From Streptomyces hawaiiensis (lineage in GTDB: Bacteria > Actinomycetota > Actinomycetes > Streptomycetales > Streptomycetaceae), in contig NZ_CP021978.1 of assembly GCF_004803895.1 (NCBI RefSeq), positions 3,658,001 through 3,722,000 of the forward strand: DNA of 64,000 nt. The letters run 5' to 3'. Below the pieces are notes generated by a model. It saw only the letters and a list, made by a program, of their open reading frames with translations, had not been told where the DNA came from and ran no database searches. How positions within the stretch are numbered: position 1 is the stretch's first letter; every line of letters begins with the position of its first letter. The translations under genes and the position numbers were made by a program. This document shows positions 21,091 through 28,433 of this stretch, piece after piece.

Positions 21091-21978
21091 TCACTCCGCC
21101 GCCACCCGCCCCGCCCAATCCGTCAGGCTGGTGTGGACGCGGTCGATGTGGGCGCGGGCGTCGTCTCGTTGCCCGGCGTGCTCGCGGAGGAGCCGGTCCG
21201 TCTCCTCCTCCACGGCCTCCGCGTGCTCGCGGGCCTGGGCGACCAGCTCCGCCGCACGGGCGTGGGCCTCTTCCTCCAGGTCGCGGGCGGAATCCTCGGC
21301 GTCGGCGAAGGTCTGCTCGGCCTCGGCCAGTGCTTCCTCGGCGCGCGTCACCGCCTCCTCGTGGTGCGCGTCCAGAGCCGCCTCGCGGCCGGTCTCCTCC
21401 CGCTCCGTCTCCGCCCACCGATCGGCGCGTTCCTTGTCCTGCTCGGCCAGCATCCCGGAGGTGCGCTGCCGCATCTCCCGAAGCGCGGCCAGTGCCTCGC
21501 CCCGCTGTTCCTGAGCCTCACACCGGGCCGCGACCCGGGTCTCGTCGGCCTCGGCCTGCGCGGCGAGCAGCCGCTGCCGGGCGCGTTCATCGGCGTCGGC
21601 GCGTACGGCATCGGCGTGCGCCTGCGCGGACTCGCGCACGCCGACCGCGGACGCCCGCGCCTCGTCGACGAGTTGCCGCGCCTCCCGTCGCGCCCCCTCC
21701 CGTACGGCCGCGGCCTCCTGCTCGCCGAGTTCGAAGAGCCGCCGGGCGCGTTCCCCGAGCGTGTCGTAGTGCTGCGGGGCCAGCCGGGCCACGGCCTCGC
21801 GCAGCCGCCCCAGTTCCTCGCCCATCTGCCGGGCGAGCACCGTCAGGCGGGCCGCCCTCTCCCAGGCCGCGTCCCGATCCGCGGAGAGGGCCCCGGCGTA
21901 CTCGTCGACCTGCTCGGGACGGTAACCGCGCCCCCGCACGGCGCTGAAGCCGTGCGGTGACACCGTCGCGCTGCTCAT
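21091..21978 (-). CDS. DivIVA-like coiled-coil protein (annotated cellulose-binding in streptomycetes)
   Basis: The ATG at 21978, preceded by GAGAGGGG, gives 295 residues. The N-terminus (FSAVRGRGYRPEQVDEYAGAL) matches the DivIVA-type head that binds curved membranes. The rest is an almost continuous Ala/Glu/Arg-rich coiled coil (about residues 40-280). Such proteins in Streptomyces are usually labelled cellulose-binding protein but look like polar-growth cytoskeletal scaffolds. It has no membrane segment. It is convergent with the repeat-rich gap and not in an obvious operon. Confidence 0.78.
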   Translation of the reverse strand: MSSATVSPHGFSAVRGRGYRPEQVDEYAGALSADRDAAWERAARLTVLARQMGEELGRLREAVARLAPQHYDTLGERARRLFELGEQEAAAVREGARREARQLVDEARASAVGVRESAQAHADAVRADADERARQRLLAAQAEADETRVAARCEAQEQRGEALAALREMRQRTSGMLAEQDKERADRWAETEREETGREAALDAHHEEAVTRAEEALAEAEQTFADAEDSARDLEEEAHARAAELVAQAREHAEAVEEETDRLLREHAGQRDDARAHIDRVHTSLTDWAGRVAAE

Positions 21979-22119
21979 CCGGACCCCTCTCCACCACACC
22001 GACATGAAGTCACGCTGAAATGGGATGATTTCGCGCACATCTTGGCGGATCAGACGGAAGTGTTCATAACGCGACACTCCGCACCGAGGTCACGGGTCCA
22101 CGGCCGGGCCGTACGGCGA

Positions 22120-22581
22120 TCAGCCCCAGGTGGTGCCCGCGGGCTCCTGGATGGTCGTGTTGATGCGGTTGAACATGTTGGTGACCGAGACGGTGAGGAT
22201 CAACGCGGAGAGTTCCTTCTCGTCGAAGTGGTCGGCCACCTCGTCCCACAGCGCGTCCGGCACCGACTCCCCGGAGAGGTCGGAAAGCCGCGTCATCGCC
22301 TCCGTCAGCTTCAGCGCGGCACGCTCGGCGTCCGAGAAGAAGGGCGCGTGCCGCCAGGCGGCGACGGCCGCGATGCGCTCCTCGCTCACCCCGGCCTTGC
22401 GGAGGTTGGCGACGTGCCCGTGCACGCACGCGCCGCAGCCGTTGATCTGGCTCGCGCGCAGCCCGACGATCTCCGCCACGTCCTGCGCCAGACCGCCCTC
22501 CCCGATCGCCTGGAAGAGGGTGCCGATGCCCTTCATCGCGCCGGAAAGGACGTACGCCGGGTTCGTCATCCGTGCCTGCAT
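22120..22581 (-). CDS. AhpD/carboxymuconolactone decarboxylase-family protein
   Basis: A 153-residue all-helical protein with AGGAGG before its ATG. The motif EIVGLRASQINGCGACVHGH carries the CxxC...H redox site of AhpD-like alkylhydroperoxidases, with Cys49/Cys52 and the His three residues on. Family members reduce peroxides or act in aromatic breakdown; this short single-domain type is usually assigned to oxidative stress defence. Co-factors and partner are not encoded nearby. It is monocistronic by spacing. Confidence 0.87.
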   Translation of the reverse strand: MQARMTNPAYVLSGAMKGIGTLFQAIGEGGLAQDVAEIVGLRASQINGCGACVHGHVANLRKAGVSEERIAAVAAWRHAPFFSDAERAALKLTEAMTRLSDLSGESVPDALWDEVADHFDEKELSALILTVSVTNMFNRINTTIQEPAGTTWG

Positions 22582-22688
22582 GATCTCTGCCTCCTGTGTC
22601 GGCGGTGCATCGCTGTCACTGCACTGACGGAACGGCGGAGGGAGTTGTGACAGCCCGGCGCGAAGAAAATTTCGTCACGGGCAGGAAA

Positions 22689-22726
22689 GAGCCGGGCCCG
22701 GTCGTACGAGCGACCGAACCCGGCTC
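22689..22726 (-). terminator. strong terminator after the SUKH-4 fusion gene
   Basis: GAGCCGGG pairs with CCCGGCTC and CGGTCG with CGACCG around a TACGAG loop. The two helices are split by a CC/AA internal loop. It lies just beyond the stop of the minus-strand fusion gene. Confidence 0.75.
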
Positions 22727-22750
22727 CTTTGGCACGTCAGCGGCGACGCC

Positions 22751-25700
22751 TCACAGCAGTCCGTCCCACATCTGCTCCAGCAGCACCGACCACCAGCTCT
22801 CCGGCGAACCCAGCGCCGCCGGGTCCAGCGCGGCCAGCTGGGCCTGGAAGTCGACGGTCCAGCGGCCCGCCTGCTCCTGGTTGAGCCCGAACCGAAGCCG
22901 CCACATCCGCCCGAGCAGCGCCAGGCAGCGAGCGAACTCCGGCAGCCCGGTGTTCACGAACTGCGGCGGCACGGGCGCCCCGCCCGGCCCGGCCTCCACC
23001 GGCACGGCGACGATGTTCGCCGTGCCGTACTGCACGCAGATCGCCTTGCCGAAGTCGCTGCCCATCACCAGATACGAACCCGCGTCCGAGGCCGGCTGCA
23101 CACCGCGCTCGGCCGCCAGCTCCGCCAGCGTCGGAACGGGCCGCCCCGGCTGGGCCTGCGCCCAGAAGAACGGGCCCATGTCCATCGGCAGTCCGGCCGC
23201 CACCAGCGTGTGCGCCACCACCGGCGGCACACCCTGCCGCGACACGGCGGCCTGCTCGAACCGGAACACCCCCGGCCCGAACGCGGCCCCCAGCTCCTGC
23301 CCGATGGCCTCCGGCGGGATCGGCGGCACCGCCTGCACCGGCGGCAGCGGAGCGCGCACCGGAGCCGGACGCGCCGGGCCGTCCGCCACCTGGTGCAACT
23401 CGCCCTGGTGGGCCAGCAACTGCTGCATGCCCTGCTGCCGGCTCGCGTGGTCCGTACCGTACGGCGCGATGCTCGTGATGCGCGCCTGCGGCCACTGCTC
23501 CCGGATCATCCGCGCGCAGTACGCACCCGGCAGCTCGCAGGACTCCAGCTCGGTGTGCAGCTCCAGCACCTGGTCCGGGGGCACGTTCATGGCCCGCAGC
23601 TCGTGGAAGATCTGCCACTCCGGGTGCGGCGTGCCCGGCGCCGAACGCCGGATCAGCTGCTGCTCGGAACCGTCCTGCGCGCGGTAACGCAGCACGGCCT
23701 GGTAGCCGGGGCCGACCGTCGGCTGTCCGGTGGGCTGCTGCGGATAGCCGTACGCCGGCGGCTGCCCGGGGCCGGGCCGGCCGGGCGGCGGCATCGCACC
23801 CGGGGGCATCGCGCCGGGCGGCATGCCAGGAGGCATCGCACCCGGCACCGCGCCGTGCGGCATGGGCCGCGGCCCACCGGGCACGCCAGGGGCGCCCGGG
23901 GCGGCGGGTGGTGCGCCGGGGGCCTGCGGCGGCGGAGGCACGCCGGGGCCGCCCGCCGGAGGCGTGGCCAGCATGGTCTCCGCGTGATGCACGGGACCCG
24001 GGCCACCGGGCGCACCCGGACCGCCAGGGGCACCCGGACCGCCAGGGGCACCGGGCGCACCAGGGGGGCCGGGCGGCTGCGGCGCGCCGGGCGCTCCCGG
24101 AGGCCCCGGCGGCTGCGGAGGCTGGGGCCCGCCCGGGCCCATCCGGCCGGGGTCGGCCAGCATCGTGGCGGCATGGTGGACACCCCCCGGAGGCGTACCA
24201 CCAGGCGCGCCGGGCGCCTGCGGCGGACCGGGCGGCTGCGGCGCGCCAGGCGCATGCGGAGCCCCCGGCGGCTGCTGCGGAGGCAGCGGCGCACCCGGAC
24301 CCTGCGGAGACCCGGCCCCCCCAGAACCCCCGGCACCAGCAGGGCCCCCCGGGCCGCCGGGCGCACCGGGACCCGCGGAACCGGGCCCTCCAGGACTTCT
24401 CGGACCTCCCGGCCCCTCAGGACCAAGCGCCGACACAAGCTGCGTAGGCACGTAACCGCCCGCCGGAGTCCCCGGAACCCCGGGCCCCGACGGCGGGGGC
24501 GTACTGCCCGGCCGCGCACCCGGCGTGCCCGGAGCGCCCGGTGGAGGCGGCGTGGTCGGACCCGCGTTCCGCCCCCGGCCCGGCGGCGGAGCCGCCTTGC
24601 TGGTCGCGGCGTCGGCGATGTCCCCGGCGTTGGGCGCGAGAGGCCGCTCAGGCGCACCCGGCCCGGCCGGCGGCTGCGGCACCCCACCAGGGACGGCAGG
24701 ACCAGCGGAACCTGCGGCCCCACCGCCCGCCCCCTGCGGATACCCGTACGTCGCCCCGCCCGGCCCGGGCGGAGGCGTGCTCCCCGGCTGAATCTGCGGG
24801 CTCTGCGCATTCTGCGGATAGCCGTACGGCTGCCCGCCCGGCCCAGGCGGAGGCGCGCTGCCCTGCGGCATCCCACCCGGCGGCGTCCCCGGAACCCCAC
24901 CCGGCGGCGTCCCCGGCACGCCGGGCTCGGTCGCCGGCCCCGAGGGATAGCCGTACCCCTGGCCGCCCGCAGGGCCGGAGCCCGGGGCGTTCGGCCCGTC
25001 CACCGCCGGCGTCACCGCCGTCGGAGGAAGCCGGCTGCCGCCCGACATCAGGGCCGTCTGGGCATCAGAGGTCACCGAAGGCGGCGGCGTGAGACCGTCG
25101 GCCTCGCTCAGCGGCGGCGCGAAGACCGTCGCGGGCAGCGGTACGGAACGGTCATCACCGCCATCGCCGTTGGTGTCCGTACCGGCCCAGGGCGTCGCCC
25201 CGGCAGGCACACCCGGCGCCGCGGCAGCCCCGGAATCACCCGCGTCGGTCCCGGAGTCACCACCCCCGGCCGCAGGCCACGCCGTACCGCTCCCCGGCGC
25301 CACGGGCGCACCCCGCGCGGGAGTCGCCGGGCCGCCGGCCGACGAAGCGGCAGCCGGCTCACCGGCCGAACCCGGCTCACCGGCAGCAGCCGACGGAGCA
25401 CCAGCACCCGCACCCGCTCCGGCACCCCGCCGATCCGGAATCCCCATCTTGTCCGCCGCATCCTGCAACCACTCCGGCGGAGTCAGCAGGAAGGACGTCT
25501 GATTCAGATCCACCCGCGCCGCAGGCGCCGCCGGTGCCGGCTCGTCCACCGCGTCCGGACGGCCGTACTCCTCCTCGTACCGGCGGATCACCTCACCCAC
25601 CGGCAGCCCCGGCCACAGCGTCGCCTCGCCGCTGTCCCGGGCGATCACCAGCCGCTGCGCACCGCCGTCGGAGCGCGGCCCGTCCGCCCGGTCCTCGGCC

Positions 25701-25816
25701 CACACCACGAACCCGAGGTCGAACTCCCGCACCCGCACCTCACGATGCTGGTACGACGGCAGATCCCCGTTGATCCACTCTTCCGCGCGCTCCTGCGCCT
25801 GCGCGAAGGTCACCAT
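22751..25816 (-). CDS. Imm35-like / collagen-like linker / deaminase-like / SUKH-4 fusion protein
   Basis: The ATG at 25816 gives 1021 residues. Residues 1-85 (TFAQAQERAEEWINGDLP, EFDLGFVVWAED, VIARDSGEATLWPGLP) resemble the Imm35/YrhB immunity domain. Residues ~90-700 are a Pro/Gly/Ala-rich linker with collagen-like GAPGGP triplets. Residues ~704-810 look like a zinc-dependent deaminase fold: H731-P-E733, then Cys760 and Cys767 in SCELPGAYC. The last ~180 residues (AGLPMDMGPFF, SYLVMGSDFGKAICV) resemble SUKH-4. Deaminase assignment is tentative because the Cys spacing is C-x6-C. The gene follows the WHH-SUKH gene 8 bases away. No secretion signal is present. Confidence 0.72.
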   Translation of the reverse strand: MVTFAQAQERAEEWINGDLPSYQHREVRVREFDLGFVVWAEDRADGPRSDGGAQRLVIARDSGEATLWPGLPVGEVIRRYEEEYGRPDAVDEPAPAAPAARVDLNQTSFLLTPPEWLQDAADKMGIPDRRGAGAGAGAGAPSAAAGEPGSAGEPAAASSAGGPATPARGAPVAPGSGTAWPAAGGGDSGTDAGDSGAAAAPGVPAGATPWAGTDTNGDGGDDRSVPLPATVFAPPLSEADGLTPPPSVTSDAQTALMSGGSRLPPTAVTPAVDGPNAPGSGPAGGQGYGYPSGPATEPGVPGTPPGGVPGTPPGGMPQGSAPPPGPGGQPYGYPQNAQSPQIQPGSTPPPGPGGATYGYPQGAGGGAAGSAGPAVPGGVPQPPAGPGAPERPLAPNAGDIADAATSKAAPPPGRGRNAGPTTPPPPGAPGTPGARPGSTPPPSGPGVPGTPAGGYVPTQLVSALGPEGPGGPRSPGGPGSAGPGAPGGPGGPAGAGGSGGAGSPQGPGAPLPPQQPPGAPHAPGAPQPPGPPQAPGAPGGTPPGGVHHAATMLADPGRMGPGGPQPPQPPGPPGAPGAPQPPGPPGAPGAPGGPGAPGGPGAPGGPGPVHHAETMLATPPAGGPGVPPPPQAPGAPPAAPGAPGVPGGPRPMPHGAVPGAMPPGMPPGAMPPGAMPPPGRPGPGQPPAYGYPQQPTGQPTVGPGYQAVLRYRAQDGSEQQLIRRSAPGTPHPEWQIFHELRAMNVPPDQVLELHTELESCELPGAYCARMIREQWPQARITSIAPYGTDHASRQQGMQQLLAHQGELHQVADGPARPAPVRAPLPPVQAVPPIPPEAIGQELGAAFGPGVFRFEQAAVSRQGVPPVVAHTLVAAGLPMDMGPFFWAQAQPGRPVPTLAELAAERGVQPASDAGSYLVMGSDFGKAICVQYGTANIVAVPVEAGPGGAPVPPQFVNTGLPEFARCLALLGRMWRLRFGLNQEQAGRWTVDFQAQLAALDPAALGSPESWWSVLLEQMWDGLL

Positions 25817-25824
25817 CGCTGACG

Positions 25825-26859
25825 TCACTCCCCCACGGCCGAGGACGCCACCGCGTCCACCGGCACCACACGCGCGAACCCGCCGTCCACCATCAGATTC
25901 GCCACCGTCTCCAACTCCGGCGGATTGCCCGCCAGCCGCGACAGGAAGACATCGAAATCGTCCCCGCACGGCAGCAACAGCCGCTCCACCCGCTCCGCCG
26001 GCGGCATCGAGGGATCCACGTCCCGCGCGTCGTCGTACGCGCAGAACCACACCGAACCGATCCGCTCGCCCTTCACCTTCACCGCGAGCAACCCGCCCTG
26101 GACGAACGAGATCCCCAGATAGTCCTTGGTCAGATGGTCACGCAGACACTTGTTGACGTACACCAGGTCATTGACCGCGGCCTCGTCGCGCACCGTGAAG
26201 AACGGCTGGTCCACCAGCAGCCCCAGCTCCGCGTCCAGCACGGCACCCACCGGCGCGCAGCCACCCGCCGCCTTCAGGAACGACCGGTACGCACCCGGCA
26301 ACCGGTAGCCGAGGTCCTCCTCGACACCCTGCACCTGCGACTCGGTCACCGCGACACCCGACTTCGGCAGCCCGAAGTGCGCCGGACGCGTCTCCTGCAA
26401 CGGCCGCGTCCCCCGCTTGGAGTGGTCGACACCCGACGTCGCCACACCCCCGTGATGCCGCAGCAGCGCCTTCACCTCGACCGGGACCAGCTCCATCCGC
26501 CGCGTGCCCACCACGTGGTGCCACGTCCAGCCGTGCGGCGTCGCCACCGCCGGCACCGTGTCCCACAGCTCGTGCCCGGACGCCGACAACGCCGTGTTCG
26601 CCGACACATAGTCCGTCAGCCGCAACTCGTCGACACCGAAACCCTCCGGCGGCTCCGCGATCTCCGCGGCCGCACGCGCGTAAGCCGAGAAGTCGGGGTA
26701 ACCATGCTCGTCGACCCGTACCCCTCTCGGGTGACGGGCCGCCCGGACCGGATCCGGGAAATGCACGACCTGCCCGGCGTAAGCCGCGTTCGGCGGCGCG
26801 GCTTGTCCCCCGGCCTGGCGGCCGGGAGGTGCCCCCAGCCCGAGCCGACCTGTCGTCAT
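25825..26859 (-). CDS. WHH-type HNH/EndoVII nuclease-like plus SUKH (SMI1/KNR4) fusion
   Basis: A 344-residue protein from the ATG at 26859. Residues ~34-165 have the layout of WHH nucleases of the HNH/EndoVII superfamily (GYPDFSAY, ELWDT, then WTWHHVVGTRRMELVP with Trp113-His114-His115, and RHHGGVA). Residues ~165-315 form a SUKH/SMI1-KNR4 domain (TESQVQGVEEDLGYRLPGAYRSFLKAAGG). Nuclease and immunity folds are normally on separate proteins; here they are fused. Whether the nuclease is active is unknown. A palindromic repeat encodes part of the N-terminus. It is divergent from the YwqJ-type gene. Confidence 0.78.
   Translation of the reverse strand: MTTGRLGLGAPPGRQAGGQAAPPNAAYAGQVVHFPDPVRAARHPRGVRVDEHGYPDFSAYARAAAEIAEPPEGFGVDELRLTDYVSANTALSASGHELWDTVPAVATPHGWTWHHVVGTRRMELVPVEVKALLRHHGGVATSGVDHSKRGTRPLQETRPAHFGLPKSGVAVTESQVQGVEEDLGYRLPGAYRSFLKAAGGCAPVGAVLDAELGLLVDQPFFTVRDEAAVNDLVYVNKCLRDHLTKDYLGISFVQGGLLAVKVKGERIGSVWFCAYDDARDVDPSMPPAERVERLLLPCGDDFDVFLSRLAGNPPELETVANLMVDGGFARVVPVDAVASSAVGE
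26807..26840. repeat. Streptomyces palindromic repeat unit inside the WHH-SUKH gene
   Basis: CCCGGCC and GGCCGGG form a stem over TGGC, followed by GGGAGGTGCCCCCAG (26824-26838). The same 15-mer occurs in tatD at 62323-62337, also next to an inverted repeat. It encodes part of the Gly/Pro/Gln-rich stretch at residues ~7-18, likely an in-frame insertion. Confidence 0.65.
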
Positions 26860-27205
26860 GGCGGTTGCCCCCTGCGGCACTCTGTACGACCCGTATTGAC
26901 CACCCTTGGCGCACTACGACCCGTATCGACTGTCACTGCACACGCCGACCCGCGGATCACCCTCCGGTTCACTGCATCGAACCCCGAACGGATCACCGCA
27001 TCGCCCGCGGTGCCGACAGCCTATGCGGTACGACGACACCGGTCACCGGCACCGGTCGGCACCCCCTCCGCATCCGTGACCAGCCGTCACCCCACCGTGA
27101 CGACACACCCCGCTCCGGGCGTGTCGCCGCGCCCCAGCTTCCGCAGCAGCCACGGCATTTGGCAGTCTGTGACCCCCGGGGGGATGCACGGAGGGGAAGA
27201 CGATC
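26860..27205. promoter_or_regulatory. divergent promoter of the toxin/immunity-type cluster
   Basis: These 346 bp separate the minus-strand SUKH fusion genes from the plus-strand YwqJ/SUKH-3 pair. A 16-bp direct repeat TACGACCCGTATYGAC occurs at 26885-26900 and 26915-26930, 30 bp apart (about three helical turns), near the minus-strand start. No gene is seen in the interval. Joint control of both arms is an inference. Confidence 0.55.
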
Positions 27206-27808
27206 ATGAACGCCACGCAGACGGGACCACACACCGGCAGGTCCGCCGACCCACGAAACGGCGCCCCCGCAGGCGCCACCCGCGACACCGGCCCCCTGGC
27301 CGGCGACCCGCGAACCGCCGACACCCGAAGCGGCGACCCCCGCATCGGCTGGAGCGCCACCGAAGCCGCCCACACCCCGGCCCTCCGACACCGCCGCGAC
27401 GGCATCCTCCCCACCGTCGCCGCCGCCCTCTCCGTCCGCGGCGCCACCCTCACCGGCACCGCCGCCCGCGGCGACACACCCCCCGCCCTGCACCCCCTCG
27501 TCCAGGACTTCCTGGACACCCTCACCAGCGCCCAACGCGACCGCTTCACCGGCCGCTGCGCCGAAACCATCCTCATCTCCCGCCACATCACCGCAGCCGA
27601 CACCGCCCGCAGCAGACGCGCCGCACGCAAACCCATGACCAACGGCGAGGCACGCAAAGCCCTCAAGCAGGCCAAACTCACCGCCCGACGCATCCGCGAG
27701 GACGGCGACCCCCTCCACGGCAGCTTCGCCACCCCCTGCCGCGCCTGCACCGCGCTCAGCGCCCACTTCGGCGTCCGCATAGTCGACCCCGCGTCCCAAA
27801 ACGGCTGA
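27206..27808 (+). CDS. YwqJ-type putative nucleic-acid deaminase
   Basis: A 200-residue protein with GGAGGGGAAG before its ATG. The C-terminal 110 residues match the YwqJ deaminase layout: zinc-site helix GRCAETILISRH with Cys118-Ala-Glu120, and the second half-site TPCRACTAL with Cys178 and Cys181 after a strand/turn. YwqJ-type domains are toxins of polymorphic systems that are predicted to deaminate nucleic acid bases. The N-terminal ~50 residues are disordered with repeated GDPR-like units; there is no signal peptide or LXG/WXG leader. The SUKH-3 gene follows about 100 bp downstream, as expected for an immunity partner. Confidence 0.82.
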   Translation: MNATQTGPHTGRSADPRNGAPAGATRDTGPLAGDPRTADTRSGDPRIGWSATEAAHTPALRHRRDGILPTVAAALSVRGATLTGTAARGDTPPALHPLVQDFLDTLTSAQRDRFTGRCAETILISRHITAADTARSRRAARKPMTNGEARKALKQAKLTARRIREDGDPLHGSFATPCRACTALSAHFGVRIVDPASQNG

Positions 27809-27906
27809 CGCCCCCCCACGCCCCCACCCCCGCACGGGCCGGCCACACGCCGCCCCGGCACACGCACGCCCACGCGCCACCAGGACCTCGACGAGACGAA
27901 GGGCAG

Positions 27907-28401
27907 ATGCACACCGACCGCACCTCCACCACCCGCTTCGCCGTACCCGTCGACGCCGCCCTGCGCGCCGCCGGCTGGCAACCCGGACGCTGGGACATCA
28001 AACAAGCCGAGATCTGGGCCGACGCCCTGCGCGACCACGCCTCCCCCGCAGGCCACCGCCACACCGTCTTCCCCGCCGCCGTCGAGGCCTGGGCCGAATT
28101 CGGCGGACTCCACATCACCCCCACCGGCCCCGGCCGCCAGGTCGCCCCCGCCAACCTCCACCTCGACCCGCTGCACGGCCTCCACATGGCCCGCACCCTC
28201 GCCGACCTCGGCCGCGCCCTCGGCACCGACGTCTGCCCCCTCGGCGCCGAAACCGACAGCCAGGCCCTCCTCGCCATCGACACCGACGGCCGCGTCTACA
28301 CCCTCGACCACACCGGCGACTGGTACCTCGGCCACGACATCGACCAAGCCCTGGCCACCCTCATCGCCGGCACCGAACCCGTACGCCTCACCACAGGCTG
28401 A
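27907..28401 (+). CDS. SUKH-3 immunity-type protein
   Basis: A 164-residue protein with GAAGGG before its ATG. The sequence RFAVPVDAALRAAGWQPGRW, then WAEFGGLHI, and CPLGAETDSQALLAIDTDGRVY with LDHTGDWYLG matches the SUKH-3 family, predicted to neutralise cognate toxins by direct binding. It lies just downstream of the YwqJ-type deaminase gene on the same strand, the usual toxin-immunity order. It is a soluble cytoplasmic protein by composition. It ends 32 bases before the convergent kinase gene. Confidence 0.8.
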   Translation: MHTDRTSTTRFAVPVDAALRAAGWQPGRWDIKQAEIWADALRDHASPAGHRHTVFPAAVEAWAEFGGLHITPTGPGRQVAPANLHLDPLHGLHMARTLADLGRALGTDVCPLGAETDSQALLAIDTDGRVYTLDHTGDWYLGHDIDQALATLIAGTEPVRLTTG

Positions 28402-28433
28402 CCACGGACCCCCGGCGCCAGGCGCCAGGCGGC

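Noticed and set aside
22596..23687. A 363-codon plus-strand frame across the AhpD-SUKH gap
   Set aside because: Ser/Pro/Arg-rich antisense of the SUKH-4 end and of a terminator; no start signal or family match.
23210..25822. An 870-codon plus-strand frame opposite the SUKH-4 fusion gene
   Set aside because: Arg/Pro-rich translation of a repetitive linker; the reverse strand has recognisable domains and a proper start.
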